From: Aeromicrobium sp. 9AM
GTDB lineage: Bacteria > Actinomycetota > Actinomycetes > Propionibacteriales > Nocardioidaceae
Assembly: GCF_902506105.1 (NCBI RefSeq)
Contig: NZ_LR733304.1
Span: 1,450,334 to 1,514,333 of the forward strand
Direction: 5' to 3'
Length of the DNA stretch: 64,000 nucleotides
Shown: positions 33,904 through 42,571 of the stretch, in pieces
Layout of the letters: the number at the start of each line of letters is the position of its first letter
Numbering within the stretch: the first letter of the stretch is position 1
Notes under the pieces: model-generated
What the model was told of the DNA's origin: nothing
What the model saw: only the letters and a program-made list of their open reading frames with translations
Database searches by the model: none
Made by a program: the position numbers and the translations under genes

Positions 33904-35631
33904 GTGACGCAGCCGCAAGCACCCGAACTGGGCAACCTCTCCGACGACATCCTCGACCGTCTTCCGGCACATGCTGACGACGTCGCACTCGCCCGCATGG
34001 TGGAAGGCGACTGGGAGGACGTGACGCTCGGCGAGTTCCACGCCGACGTGATCGCCGTGGCCAAGGGCCTCATCGGTGCGGGTGTCGCGCCGGGCGACCG
34101 GGTCGCACTGCTGTCCAAGACGCGTTACGAGTGGACCGTCGCCGACTACGCCATCTGGTGGATCGGCGCCGCGACCGTCCCCATCTACGAGACCTCGTCT
34201 TCCGCACAGATCGCGTGGATCCTGTCCGACTCCGGAGCGGTCGCCGCGATCGTCGAGTCCGAGGCGCACCTCGACCGCGTCAAGGAGGCCGAGGCGCCTG
34301 ACCTGCGTGACGTGTGGGTGCTGGAGTCCGGCGCGATCGAGCAGATCACCGCCCGCGGCGGCGAGGTCAGCGACGCCGACGTCGAGTCTCGCCGTGCGAC
34401 CCTCACGAGCGACACCCTCGCGACCCTGATCTACACGTCCGGCACGACGGGTCGCCCCAAGGGCTGCAAGCTCCCGCACGGCAGCTTCCGCTACGAGCTC
34501 GGTGCCGCGATCCCGGAGCTGCCCGAGCTGTTCGAGCGCGACGGCGCCTCGACACTGCTGTTCCTCCCGCTGGCCCACGTGTTCGCCCGCATCATCCAGG
34601 TCGGCGCGATCCGGTCGGGCGCCAAGCTCGGCCACACGGCCGACGTCAAGGACCTCGTCACCCACCTCGGGTCGTACCAGCCGACCTTCGTCCTCGCGGT
34701 CCCCCGCGTGTTCGAGAAGGTGTTCAACACCGCGAGCAGCAAGGCGTACGCCGACGGCAAGGGCAAGATCTTCGACCGGGCCGCGCAGACTGCGATCGCG
34801 TACAGCAAGGCGCTCGACAACGGGAAGCCCGGCCTCGCGCTGCGCACACGGCACGCCGTGTTCGACCGGCTGGTCTTCGGCAAGCTCCGCGCCGCCCTCG
34901 GCGGCCACGCCGAGTGGGCGATCTCCGGTGGCGCGCCGCTCGGCGACCGTCTGGCGCACTTCTACCGCGGCATCGGCGTGACGGTCCTCGAGGGATACGG
35001 CCTCACCGAGACGACCGCCGCCCTGTGCGTCAACACCCCGGGCGATCAGCGCATCGGCACGGTCGGCCGGCCGCTGCCCGGCACCGAGGTCCGGGTCGGT
35101 GCCGACGGTGAGCTCAGCTTCCGCGGCCCGCAGGTGTTCGTCGGCTACTGGCACAACGACGAGGCGACCGCGGAAGCACTCGACTCCGAGGGCTGGTTCG
35201 CCACCGGTGACCTCGGCGAGGTCGACGGCGACGGCTACGTACGCATCACGGGGCGCAAGAAGGAGATCATCGTGACCGCGGGCGGCAAGAACGTCGCACC
35301 GGCTGTCCTGGAGGATCGGGTCCGCGCCAACGCGTACGTCAGTCAGTGCCTCGTGGTCGGTGACGGCAAGCCGTTCGTCGCCGCGCTCGTCACGATCGAC
35401 GCCGAGGCCTGGACCGGCGACCTCGACGACCCGGCGCTCAAGGCCGAGGTCCAGAAGGCGATCGACGACGCCAACTCACAGGTGTCGCAGGCCGAGTCGA
35501 TCCGTAAGTTCGTGATCCTGCCCGAGGACTGGACCGAGGACAACGGCTATCTGACCCCGTCGTTCAAGGTCAAGCGCAACGCCGTCCTGCGGGACTTTCA
35601 CGACACGGTCGAGGCACTCTTCGCGAGGTAG
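33904..35631 (+). CDS. Long-chain fatty acid--CoA ligase (FadD15-like)
   Basis: ATP-dependent acyl-CoA synthetase of the ANL superfamily, 575 aa. Motifs: LIYTSGTTGRPKGCKL (P-loop), the FLPLAHVFARI gate region, WAISGGAPLG, EGYGLTETTA, WFATGDLGEVDGDGYVRITGRKKE (hinge) and a C-terminal ...LTPSFKVKRN with the catalytic Lys. This subgroup activates long-chain fatty acids. The frame is open upstream, but GTG 33904 lies 7 bases after TAGCCT (33891-33896) and gives MTQPQAPELGNLSDDI, as in homologs. It overlaps the convergent peptidase gene by 34 bases. Confidence 0.93.
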   Translation: MTQPQAPELGNLSDDILDRLPAHADDVALARMVEGDWEDVTLGEFHADVIAVAKGLIGAGVAPGDRVALLSKTRYEWTVADYAIWWIGAATVPIYETSSSAQIAWILSDSGAVAAIVESEAHLDRVKEAEAPDLRDVWVLESGAIEQITARGGEVSDADVESRRATLTSDTLATLIYTSGTTGRPKGCKLPHGSFRYELGAAIPELPELFERDGASTLLFLPLAHVFARIIQVGAIRSGAKLGHTADVKDLVTHLGSYQPTFVLAVPRVFEKVFNTASSKAYADGKGKIFDRAAQTAIAYSKALDNGKPGLALRTRHAVFDRLVFGKLRAALGGHAEWAISGGAPLGDRLAHFYRGIGVTVLEGYGLTETTAALCVNTPGDQRIGTVGRPLPGTEVRVGADGELSFRGPQVFVGYWHNDEATAEALDSEGWFATGDLGEVDGDGYVRITGRKKEIIVTAGGKNVAPAVLEDRVRANAYVSQCLVVGDGKPFVAALVTIDAEAWTGDLDDPALKAEVQKAIDDANSQVSQAESIRKFVILPEDWTEDNGYLTPSFKVKRNAVLRDFHDTVEALFAR

Positions 35632-36848
35632 TCGCGCCAGCTCGTCGTGACCTGGTCGACCGTGAGACCGAACGACGTCCTGAGGGCGTCGCCGAGCTCT
35701 GATCCGCTCAGGACCGCCCGGTAGAACTTCACGACCCGCGCGTCGCCGTAGCGCTCCCCCAGCATCCGGAAGATCATCCACGCCGACTCGTAGACCGCGC
35801 CGAGTCCATGCCCCTCGGCATCGAAGTCGGTCGCGGTCGGCAGGTGCTTGGGCCCCCGTCCGGCGTTGACCTCGCCGAGGATCTGTCCTGCGCTGACCGA
35901 CAGCGATGCCGAGTCGTCGTGCAGCGCGACGAAGTCCGCGAATCCCTCGACGACCCAGCTCTCGGCCCGTGTGCCGACGGCGTGGGTCAGCAGGTGGGTC
36001 GCCTCGTGCGTCAGCACGATCTGGGCGGCGCGGCGGTCCATGGTCGAGAACACTGAGGGATTGAGCACGATGACGGTGTCGGCCGACGAGCCGCCGCGCC
36101 CATCGAGCCGGGTCGTGACGGCGGCGATCTGGCGGACCTGGTCGAGCGGCTGTCCCACGAGGCGCGCCATCTGCTGCTGCGTGTGCGGCGAGACGACCGT
36201 GACCTCGCCCGTGGTGCCGGGCACGACGCGACCCACGGCGGTCCGCGCGGTCGTGGCCATCGACTCGACCGGCAGCTCCGCGTCGCCCCCGTCGACCCGG
36301 ATGACCACAGATCCGTCGGTACGCTCGACCGCCACGCGACCCGCGAGCCAGATCGGCAGGGCACCTTCGCGAGGGTTTGCCGTGACCAGGGAGAAGTGGC
36401 CGTCTGCCTGAGGGGCGACGCGGAACGCCACCGAGGACGTGTGCACGGTCGTACCGCTCAGGCCGATCTGCGCACCGGCCCGCCAGCTGACGTCGACCAA
36501 CGCCACCGCGGAGCCGTCAGCTCGATCGGCGACGTCGCCGCCACTGACGTACCTGAGCTCGACGGCGCTCGCACCCAGCGCCTCGCGAGCCCGCCACGCC
36601 TGCCGGGCGAACGTCCTGGCGGCCCGCGACGTCCCGGCAGCGGCGACGAACGCGGATTCCGTGTCAGCCGCGGTGAGCTTACGGAACTGGGCCGTCAGCT
36701 GGGCCGAGGCGTCGGCGGGCATGCCGACGCGGCTCGTGCTGGTGTCGTCCTGCCACGGGCGCTGCCAGAGCAGCAGCGTCGCGCCGAGGGCGATCAGGAC
36801 TAGGACTGCGACCGCATTCGGCCCCAGTCTTCGGCCTGGGTCAGCCAA
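35598..36848 (-). CDS. Membrane-anchored putative zinc metallopeptidase (HEATH motif)
   Basis: A 416-aa protein with one N-terminal membrane segment (residues 10-28), a long extracytoplasmic domain with NTF2-like features, and a C-terminal gluzincin-like core. The zinc site HEATH is at 281-285 and EGFADF at about 301 supplies the third ligand Glu, 16 residues on. It has no named family that I can assign. It overlaps the upstream NlpC/P60 gene by 8 bases, so the two cell-surface hydrolases are co-expressed and probably share the riboswitch control. A non-peptidase role cannot be excluded. Confidence 0.78.
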   Translation of the reverse strand: MADPGRRLGPNAVAVLVLIALGATLLLWQRPWQDDTSTSRVGMPADASAQLTAQFRKLTAADTESAFVAAAGTSRAARTFARQAWRAREALGASAVELRYVSGGDVADRADGSAVALVDVSWRAGAQIGLSGTTVHTSSVAFRVAPQADGHFSLVTANPREGALPIWLAGRVAVERTDGSVVIRVDGGDAELPVESMATTARTAVGRVVPGTTGEVTVVSPHTQQQMARLVGQPLDQVRQIAAVTTRLDGRGGSSADTVIVLNPSVFSTMDRRAAQIVLTHEATHLLTHAVGTRAESWVVEGFADFVALHDDSASLSVSAGQILGEVNAGRGPKHLPTATDFDAEGHGLGAVYESAWMIFRMLGERYGDARVVKFYRAVLSGSELGDALRTSFGLTVDQVTTSWRDYLAKSASTVS

Positions 36849-37809
36849 CCCGCCCGCCGACGGTGAAGCCGCTCAGGCCGGTGATCTCGACGCTCTTGCC
36901 GGGACGCGGGGCGTGGACGACCCGGCCACCGCCGAGGTACATGCCGATGTGCGCCATGCTGCCGTAGGCCACGAGGTCGCCGGGCTGCAGCGCGTTCATC
37001 GGAACCCGCTTCGTGGCGGCCATCTGCGGACCGACAACACGCGGGAGCGAGACGCCGGCGGCGGCCCAGGCCTTCATGATGAGGCCCGAGCAGTCCCAGG
37101 AGTTGGGGCCGGTGCCGCCGTAGACGTAGGGGTCGCCGAGCTGGGCGAGCGCGAAGTTGATCGCGACCTTGGCACGACCGGAGGCCTCGACCTCGGGCAT
37201 CGTGGTGTCGCTGGTGTTGAACTTGGCCTGCTGCGCAGCGGTCAGGCGAGCGAGCTCAGCCTTGGCGTCGGCGTACTGCTTGCGGATCTTCTCGCGCTTG
37301 GCGTCGGCGTCCTTCTTGGCGGCAGCGAGCTCGGCCTTGCGGTCCTGGAGCTGCGCGCGACGGTTCTTGAGCTCCTTGCTCGTCTCGCCGAACTTCTCGA
37401 GGGCGTCTGCACGGGTGCTGTTGAGCGCCTGCACAGCACCGAGGCCGGCCAGGAACTGGTCAGGGTCACCGCTGCTGAGCAGGTTGACGCTGGGCCCGAG
37501 GGGCGCATCCATCTGCTGCTGGGCGATCGCGTCGCCGAGCTCGGACTTCTGCCGGTTGTAGTCGACGAGGTCGTGGTCGATGTCACCGGTGATGTCGTCG
37601 ATCTCGGCCTGCGTCTGCTTGGCCTGCACGTCGAGCTGGTTGACCTGCTCGTTCATGGCCTCGGCCTTGTGGAACGCAGCTTCGACGTCCTTGGGCGTGA
37701 CAGCCGGGTCAGCTCCGGCCGACGGCAGGGCGAACAGCCCACCGATCAAAGCCAGTCCTGCAGCTGCGGCAAATCCTTGACGACGTGTTCGGGTAGCGGG
37801 CAAGCGCAC
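36841..37809 (-). CDS. NlpC/P60 peptidoglycan endopeptidase (RipA-like)
   Basis: Secreted cell-wall hydrolase expected to cleave D-gamma-Glu to diaminopimelate bonds. The 322-aa protein has a signal peptide (residues 1-33, ending PSAGAD), a long coiled-coil region (about 45-190) that resembles autoinhibitory or targeting coils, and a C-terminal NlpC/P60 domain. The nucleophile is in NSWDCSGLIMKAW and the catalytic His in YGSMAHIGMYLGG. GTG 37809 has AGGAG six bases upstream. A c-di-AMP riboswitch occupies its 5' leader. It corresponds in place to M. tuberculosis Rv2190c. Confidence 0.94.
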   Translation of the reverse strand: MRLPATRTRRQGFAAAAGLALIGGLFALPSAGADPAVTPKDVEAAFHKAEAMNEQVNQLDVQAKQTQAEIDDITGDIDHDLVDYNRQKSELGDAIAQQQMDAPLGPSVNLLSSGDPDQFLAGLGAVQALNSTRADALEKFGETSKELKNRRAQLQDRKAELAAAKKDADAKREKIRKQYADAKAELARLTAAQQAKFNTSDTTMPEVEASGRAKVAINFALAQLGDPYVYGGTGPNSWDCSGLIMKAWAAAGVSLPRVVGPQMAATKRVPMNALQPGDLVAYGSMAHIGMYLGGGRVVHAPRPGKSVEITGLSGFTVGGRVG

Positions 37810-37830
37810 GCAGTACTCCTATGTAGCCTC

Positions 37831-37986
37831 GACGCCTACCGGGTGAGCTGACGGGTTCGGGCCAAGGTCTGCCCTACAGTTCGCGCCGATCCTCTGACAG
37901 ATCAGCGTGATCCGATTCACCCCACACACATGGGTCCCCGGTTCGCCTCAGACATCTTCCCCATGACTGTGGCAATTCGGCGGTGC
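37831..37986 (-). ncRNA. c-di-AMP (ydaO-yuaA) riboswitch upstream of the NlpC/P60 gene
   Basis: Read on the minus strand, the leader contains the conserved ydaO blocks in order: GAACCGGGGACCCA (around plus 37944), GGGGTGAATC, and the highly conserved 3' part CCCGAACCCGTCAGCT followed by CACCCGGTAGGCG (plus 37834-37861). It ends about 20 bases before the gene start, close to the AGGAG site. In actinobacteria this class often precedes genes for secreted wall hydrolases and turns expression off when c-di-AMP binds. Boundaries are approximate because the P1 pairing was not modelled. Confidence 0.88.
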
Positions 37987-38066
37987 GCCCGACGCCGCCC
38001 GGGGGGGACGGCGTTCACCGGTCACACAAGTGCCCACTGTAAGGGGAGGTCGGGGTCAGATCAACT

Positions 38067-38297
38067 TCAACCAACCTGTGTCTCGGGCCCCGTGACCGGA
38101 GTCACAAGGCGAAGCGGCGGGGTCAGCCCGGCATCTGCGAGGACGCCGAGCGCCGCCATCTCCTCGGCGTCGATCTCGATGCCGGCGGGCGGAGCACCGA
38201 GCAGGACCGTCACGATGCAGTCGCCGCACGCACTCGGACTGCGTACGAGACACCGGTCGCAATCGACGACCACGGAGTCGGGGGAAATCTCAGTCAT
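38067..38297 (-). CDS. Small four-cysteine protein, function unknown
   Basis: A 76-aa protein with CDRC and CGDC motifs eight residues apart in the N-terminal half (VDCDRCLVRSPSACGDCIV), suggesting a zinc knuckle or Fe-S site. A hydrophobic, Leu-rich C-terminal part follows. ATG 38297 follows a strong AGGAGG site. Similar small proteins occur beside the DEDD/GIY nuclease gene in other actinobacteria as far as I remember. The divergent neighbour is that nuclease gene, across 134 bases that hold only promoter-like elements. Confidence 0.72.
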   Translation of the reverse strand: MTEISPDSVVVDCDRCLVRSPSACGDCIVTVLLGAPPAGIEIDAEEMAALGVLADAGLTPPLRLVTPVTGPETQVG

Positions 38298-38431
38298 GGC
38301 TGCACCTCCTGCTGGTTGCCACATGCCCCGTCGTTCGGGGACACGTACGACGCTAGGAGCCGGTCCCGACAAAAACGCCGCGCATTGCAGGTTCCGCTGC
38401 TCTGTCCGTACCCCCACCTACGGTGAACCAC

Positions 38432-40135
38432 ATGGAGGTAGTTCAGGCATCGTTCGACGAGCTCGGCCGTCCCCTCGTCGACACCACGTTCTGCGTGGTC
38501 GACCTCGAGACGACCGGCGGCTCGGCCGCCAAGGGCTCCAAGATCACCGAGTTCGGAGCCGTCAAGATCCGCGGCGGCGAGGTCGTCGGCGAGTTCCAGA
38601 GCCTGGTCAACCCCGACGAGACGATCCCGGCCTACATCACCGTGCTCACCGGCATCACCAACCAGATGGTCATCGGGGCGCCCCGCATCGCCGAGGTTTT
38701 GCCGAGCTTTCTCGAGTTCGCCCGGGGCAGCGTGCTCGTCGCGCACAACGCGCCGTTCGACGTCGGCTTCCTCAAGCACTTCAGCCGCGAGCTCGGCATC
38801 CCGTGGCCGGGGTTCGAGACGCTCGACACCGCGATCCTCGCCCGCCGCGTGCTGTCCCGCGAAGAGGTGCCCAACTGCAAGCTGGCGACCCTGGCGGCCA
38901 AGTTCTCGGCCACCACGACGCCCAATCACCGGGCACTGTCGGACGCCCGCGCCACGGTGGATGTCCTCCACGGCCTGTTCGAGCGCCTGGGCCCCTTGGG
39001 CGTCACGACGCTCGAGGAGGTGTCGACCTACACCGCCAAGGTCAAGCCCGAGCAGCGCCGCAAGCGCCATCTGGCCGAGCACCTGCCTGAGGCTCCCGGC
39101 GTCTACCTCTTCCGCGACGCGCGCGACGAGATCCTCTACGTCGGCACGTCCCGCAACCTCCGTGCGCGCACGCGGTCCTACTTCACCAAGGCCGAGACCC
39201 GCACCCGGATGGGCGAGATGATCATGCTCGCCCAGCGCATCGAGGGCATCGTCTGCGCCACCGCGCTCGAGGCGCAGGTGCGCGAGCTCCGCCTGATCGG
39301 CAAGCACCGGCCGCCCTACAACCGGCGGTCGCGATTCCCCGACCGGCTCAGCTGGCTCAAGCTGACTCGCGAGCCGTGGCCGCGGCTCTCGATCGTCCGC
39401 AAGATCCTCGACGACGACGCCGACTACATCGGTCCGTTCCGCGGTCGTGCGGCCGCCGAGGGCGCACTCACGGCGCTGCACGACTCGTTCCGCATCCGGC
39501 AGTGCACGACCAAGCTCGCCAAGAAGTCGCACATCTCGCCGTGCGCGCTCGCCGAGATGGGGCACTGCCTCTCGCCCTGCGACGGATCGGTGGACCTCCC
39601 GACGTACGCCGCAGAGGTCGCCCACGTGCGCCACGCGATGACCGGGGACCCGGAGGAGCTCGTCATCGCGATTCGCGCCCGCATGCTCGACCTGGCCCGC
39701 ACGGAGCGGTTCGAGGATGCCGCGATCTGGCGAGACCGGCTCACCGGCTTCCTGCGCGCCGTCGCTCGCACGCAGCGGCTCCGTGAGCTGACCGGCACCC
39801 CGGAGCTCGTCGCCGCGGCACCCCACCCCGAGGGCTGGGAGATCCACGTGATCCGGTTCGGCCGCCTGGCCGCGGCGGGGGTCATGCCTCGCGGGACGCA
39901 CCCCATCGGCTGGGTCGACGCGTTGCTGGCCACTGCCGAGACGGTCGAGCCGGGCTTCGGTCCCATCCCGGCCGCCACGGCCGAGGAGACCGAGACGCTG
40001 CTGCGCTGGCTCGACTCCCCCGGCCTGCGGATGGTCCGTGGCTCGTGGCACACGCCGTTGGGTGGCGCCGCCCGTCACCTGTCGCCGTTCGAGGACGCCA
40101 GCGCGTCATGGCAAGGGCTCCAGCGACCGGGCTAG
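38432..40135 (+). CDS. DEDD 3'-5' exonuclease fused to a GIY-YIG (UvrC/Cho-like) domain
   Basis: A 567-aa two-nuclease protein. Residues 18-180 are a DnaQ-like exonuclease: FCVVDLETTG (Asp and Glu of Exo I), VLVAHNAPFDVGFL (Exo II) and NHRALSDARAT (Exo III with the His-Asp pair). Residues near 213-290 are a GIY-YIG domain (GVYLFRDARDEILYVGTSRNLRARTRSYF) followed by a UvrC-like region with a Cys-rich stretch (CTTKLAKKSHISPCALAEMGHCLSPC). It resembles the proteobacterial Cho/DnaQ-UvrC fusions and Rv2191. Likely a DNA-repair or proofreading nuclease. ATG 38432 is 7 bases after TACGGT; GTG 38423 is an alternative. Confidence 0.9.
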   Translation: MEVVQASFDELGRPLVDTTFCVVDLETTGGSAAKGSKITEFGAVKIRGGEVVGEFQSLVNPDETIPAYITVLTGITNQMVIGAPRIAEVLPSFLEFARGSVLVAHNAPFDVGFLKHFSRELGIPWPGFETLDTAILARRVLSREEVPNCKLATLAAKFSATTTPNHRALSDARATVDVLHGLFERLGPLGVTTLEEVSTYTAKVKPEQRRKRHLAEHLPEAPGVYLFRDARDEILYVGTSRNLRARTRSYFTKAETRTRMGEMIMLAQRIEGIVCATALEAQVRELRLIGKHRPPYNRRSRFPDRLSWLKLTREPWPRLSIVRKILDDDADYIGPFRGRAAAEGALTALHDSFRIRQCTTKLAKKSHISPCALAEMGHCLSPCDGSVDLPTYAAEVAHVRHAMTGDPEELVIAIRARMLDLARTERFEDAAIWRDRLTGFLRAVARTQRLRELTGTPELVAAAPHPEGWEIHVIRFGRLAAAGVMPRGTHPIGWVDALLATAETVEPGFGPIPAATAEETETLLRWLDSPGLRMVRGSWHTPLGGAARHLSPFEDASASWQGLQRPG

Positions 40136-40144
40136 GGTGAGTTC

Positions 40145-40420
40145 GTGATCACCGCCATCGTCTTCATCCAGGCCGAGGTCTCGCGGCTCTCCGAGATCGC
40201 CGAGCAGATCGCCGACATCGACGGGGTCAGCGAGGTCTACTCCGTCACCGGCGACCTCGACCTGCTGGCGATGGTCCGCGTACGCCAGGTCGACGACGTC
40301 TCGTCGGTCGTCGCCGATCAGCTCAACAAGGTCGACGGCGTGCTGTCGACCCAGACGCAGATCGCCTTCCAGACGTTCAGCCAGCACGATCTCGAGGAAG
40401 CCTTCTCGATCGGGCTGTAG
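40145..40420 (+). CDS. Stand-alone Lrp/AsnC ligand-binding (RAM) domain protein
   Basis: A 91-aa protein consisting only of the alpha/beta RAM domain: AIVFIQAEVSRLSEIAEQIADIDGVSEVYSVTGDLDLLAMVRV. The Gly-Asp turn is the amino-acid-binding loop in this fold. There is no helix-turn-helix, so it probably senses an amino acid and acts on a partner. GTG 40145 lies 6 bases after TAGGGT, which itself overlaps the stop of the nuclease gene. It is convergent with trpD, one base apart, hinting at tryptophan or another amino acid only by position. Confidence 0.88.
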   Translation: MITAIVFIQAEVSRLSEIAEQIADIDGVSEVYSVTGDLDLLAMVRVRQVDDVSSVVADQLNKVDGVLSTQTQIAFQTFSQHDLEEAFSIGL

Positions 40421-40421
40421 C

Positions 40422-41462
40422 TCAGACCAACGTCTGCGTCGTCCTGGCCCAGTTCTCCAGCACCTTCGTCGCAGCGCCGGTGTCGATCGACTGCCTGGCG
40501 CGCTCGATGCCTGAGCGAAGTCGCGACTCCAGATCGCCTGCAGCGGCTTCGTGTGCGGCGATGGCGGCGCCCGCGTTGAGCAGCACGGCCGTGCGTACGG
40601 CTGACTGCTCGCCGCCCAGGACCCGTTCGAAGACCTTGGCGTTGAACGCGGGATCTCCGCCGGTGAGCTCGGACACCGGCGCGTAGTCGAACCCGAACGC
40701 CCGGGGGTCGATCGTGTCCTCGACGACCGTGCCGGTGGCGCCCTCGGCGATCCACACGCGGGACGTCGTGCTGGTCGTGATCTCGTCGAGCCCGTCCTCA
40801 CCGCGGAACACGAAGGCGTCGGCGCCGCGCGCGCCCAGCACACCGGCCATGATCGGCCCCATCCGGGCGTCGGCCACGCCTACGGCTGACGCTGCGGGCT
40901 TGGCCGGGTTGACCAGCGGACCGAGGAAGTTGAAGGTCGTCGGAATGCCCAGCTCGCGCCTCGGCACCGCCGTGAAGCGGTAGGACGCGTGGAACACCGG
41001 TGCGAAGCAGAACGTGATGCCGACCGCGTCGAGCACGTCGCCGAGCCGGGTGGGCGGCACGTCGAGCCGGACGCCGAGCTCCTCGAGGACATCCGCGGCC
41101 CCACTGGCGCTGGACGCCGCACGATTGCCGTGCTTGACCACCGGCACGCCCGCGCCGGCGATGACGACGGCCGACATCGTCGAGATGTTGACGGTCTTGG
41201 CGAGGTCACCACCGGTGCCGACGATGTCGACCACGCGGCCCTCGACCGTGAACGGGAGCGCGTGGCGGTACATCGCGTCGACCAGGCCCTGCACCTCGGC
41301 GAGGGTCTCGCCCTTGGCACGCAAGGCCACCGCAAAGCCGGCGATCTGTGCCGGTGTGGCGTTGCCGGAGAGGATCTCCTCCATCGCCCACGTCGCCGCG
41401 GCAGCGTCGAGGTCCTGCCTGGCCACGAGCGTGGAGAGAACCTCTGGCCATGTCGTCGACAT
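40422..41462 (-). CDS. trpD: Anthranilate phosphoribosyltransferase TrpD
   Basis: Second enzyme of tryptophan biosynthesis, joining anthranilate and PRPP. The 346-aa protein shows the PRPP loop DIVGTGGDLAKTVNIST, the substrate segment VVKHGNRAASSASGAADVLEELG, and NFLGPLVNPAKPAASAVGV. It stands apart from other trp genes, as in several actinobacteria. It begins 4 bases after the receiver-like gene and is probably co-transcribed with it. Confidence 0.96.
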   Translation of the reverse strand: MSTTWPEVLSTLVARQDLDAAAATWAMEEILSGNATPAQIAGFAVALRAKGETLAEVQGLVDAMYRHALPFTVEGRVVDIVGTGGDLAKTVNISTMSAVVIAGAGVPVVKHGNRAASSASGAADVLEELGVRLDVPPTRLGDVLDAVGITFCFAPVFHASYRFTAVPRRELGIPTTFNFLGPLVNPAKPAASAVGVADARMGPIMAGVLGARGADAFVFRGEDGLDEITTSTTSRVWIAEGATGTVVEDTIDPRAFGFDYAPVSELTGGDPAFNAKVFERVLGGEQSAVRTAVLLNAGAAIAAHEAAAGDLESRLRSGIERARQSIDTGAATKVLENWARTTQTLV

Positions 41463-41466
41463 GACG

Positions 41467-41871
41467 TCAGCCGGGTTGGAGCACGCCGCGCGCGAGGTCG
41501 ATGACGACCTCGGCGAGGCGGATCGGCTCGATGGGGTGAGGCAGGGCCGCCTCGGCGCGCGACCAGGTGGCGAGCCACGCGTCCTGCGGGCGGCCGGTCA
41601 GCACGAGCACCGGAGGTGCTTGGTAGATCTCGTCCTTCATCTGACGAGCGATGCCGAGACCGCCGGCGGGCACCGCCTCGCCGTCGAGGATCACGAGATC
41701 GATCTTGCCCTCGTCGAGGTGCTGGAACACGACCGGCTCGGTCGCGCACTCGACGTACTCGAAGGGCGGGAGGTCGGGGTGAGGGCGGGCTCCGAGGGCC
41801 GACAGCACGGCAGCGCGGACGTCACGATCGTCGCTGTAGACCAGGACACGTAGGGGCTTGTGCTCGCTCAC
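41467..41871 (-). CDS. Stand-alone receiver-like (atypical response regulator) protein
   Basis: A 134-aa protein with a CheY-like fold: [20 protein letters not shown] carries the acidic pair, [16 protein letters not shown] the phosphoacceptor-position Asp and [10 protein letters not shown] the conserved Thr. The usual Lys of the KP motif is replaced by His (ALPHPIEP), so phosphotransfer may be impaired. No output domain. GTG 41871 is 6 bases after TACGAT on the minus strand; ATG 41886 is an alternative. It sits back to back with ctaE and upstream of trpD; its partner is unknown. Confidence 0.8.
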   Translation of the reverse strand: MSEHKPLRVLVYSDDRDVRAAVLSALGARPHPDLPPFEYVECATEPVVFQHLDEGKIDLVILDGEAVPAGGLGIARQMKDEIYQAPPVLVLTGRPQDAWLATWSRAEAALPHPIEPIRLAEVVIDLARGVLQPG

Positions 41872-41877
41872 GGGTCG

Positions 41878-41889
41878 ATCGTACATAAT
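41878..41889. promoter_or_regulatory. Abutting divergent -10 elements, receiver gene and ctaE
   Basis: Minus-strand TACGAT (plus 41878-41883) and plus-strand CATAAT (41884-41889) touch each other. Each lies 6 bases from the GTG of its gene, and the two start codons are only 24 bases apart, leaving no room for 5' leaders. Confidence 0.5.
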
Positions 41890-41895
41890 GATCGC

Positions 41896-42534
41896 GTGGC
41901 GACTACATCCGTGATTCCTGCTTCCCGACTCCATGGCCAAGAAGGTCGTCCGTCGATGGTGACGGTGGGGACCATCGTGTGGCTCTCCAGCGAGCTCATG
42001 TTCTTCGCGGGCTTGTTCGCCGCGTACTTCACGATCCGCAACATCTCCCCCAACCTGTGGACCGAGGAGACGGCCAAGCTCGACGTCCCGTTCGCCGCGG
42101 TCAACACCACGATCCTCGTCCTGTCGTCAGTCGCCTGCCAGTTCGGCGTGTTCGCCGCTGAGCGAGGCAAGCCCGGGCGCACCGGCAAGCTCTCGCAGAT
42201 CAAGCTCTGGGGCATGCGCGAGTGGTTCGTCCTCACCTACCTCATGGGCGCGATCTTCATCGCGGGCCAGGCCACGGAGTACGCCAACCTGGTCACCGAG
42301 CACGTCACGATCTCCAGCTCGCCCTACGGCAGCATGTTCTACCTCGCGACCGGCTTCCACGGCCTTCACGTCCTCGGCGGACTCATCGCCTTCCTGCTCG
42401 TGATCGGCCGCACCTTCGTCGCCCGCAAGTTCACCCACGAGCAGGCGATCTCCGCGATCGTCGTGTCCTACTACTGGCACTTCGTGGACGTGGTGTGGGT
42501 CGGGCTGTTCGCCACGATCTACATCCTCAAATAA
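41896..42534 (+). CDS. ctaE: Cytochrome c oxidase subunit III
   Basis: Membrane subunit of the aa3-type terminal oxidase, 212 aa with five membrane segments. Conserved parts are [24 protein letters not shown] with the buried Glu, [15 protein letters not shown] and [18 protein letters not shown] 41896 is taken as start because the CATAAT element leaves no space for a longer N-terminus. It heads the ctaE-qcrCAB block, with a 72-base gap before qcrC. Confidence 0.95.
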   Translation: MATTSVIPASRLHGQEGRPSMVTVGTIVWLSSELMFFAGLFAAYFTIRNISPNLWTEETAKLDVPFAAVNTTILVLSSVACQFGVFAAERGKPGRTGKLSQIKLWGMREWFVLTYLMGAIFIAGQATEYANLVTEHVTISSSPYGSMFYLATGFHGLHVLGGLIAFLLVIGRTFVARKFTHEQAISAIVVSYYWHFVDVVWVGLFATIYILK

Positions 42535-42571
42535 GGCTCCCCTCACTGCATGTCGGGTCACCGCCCGAAGG

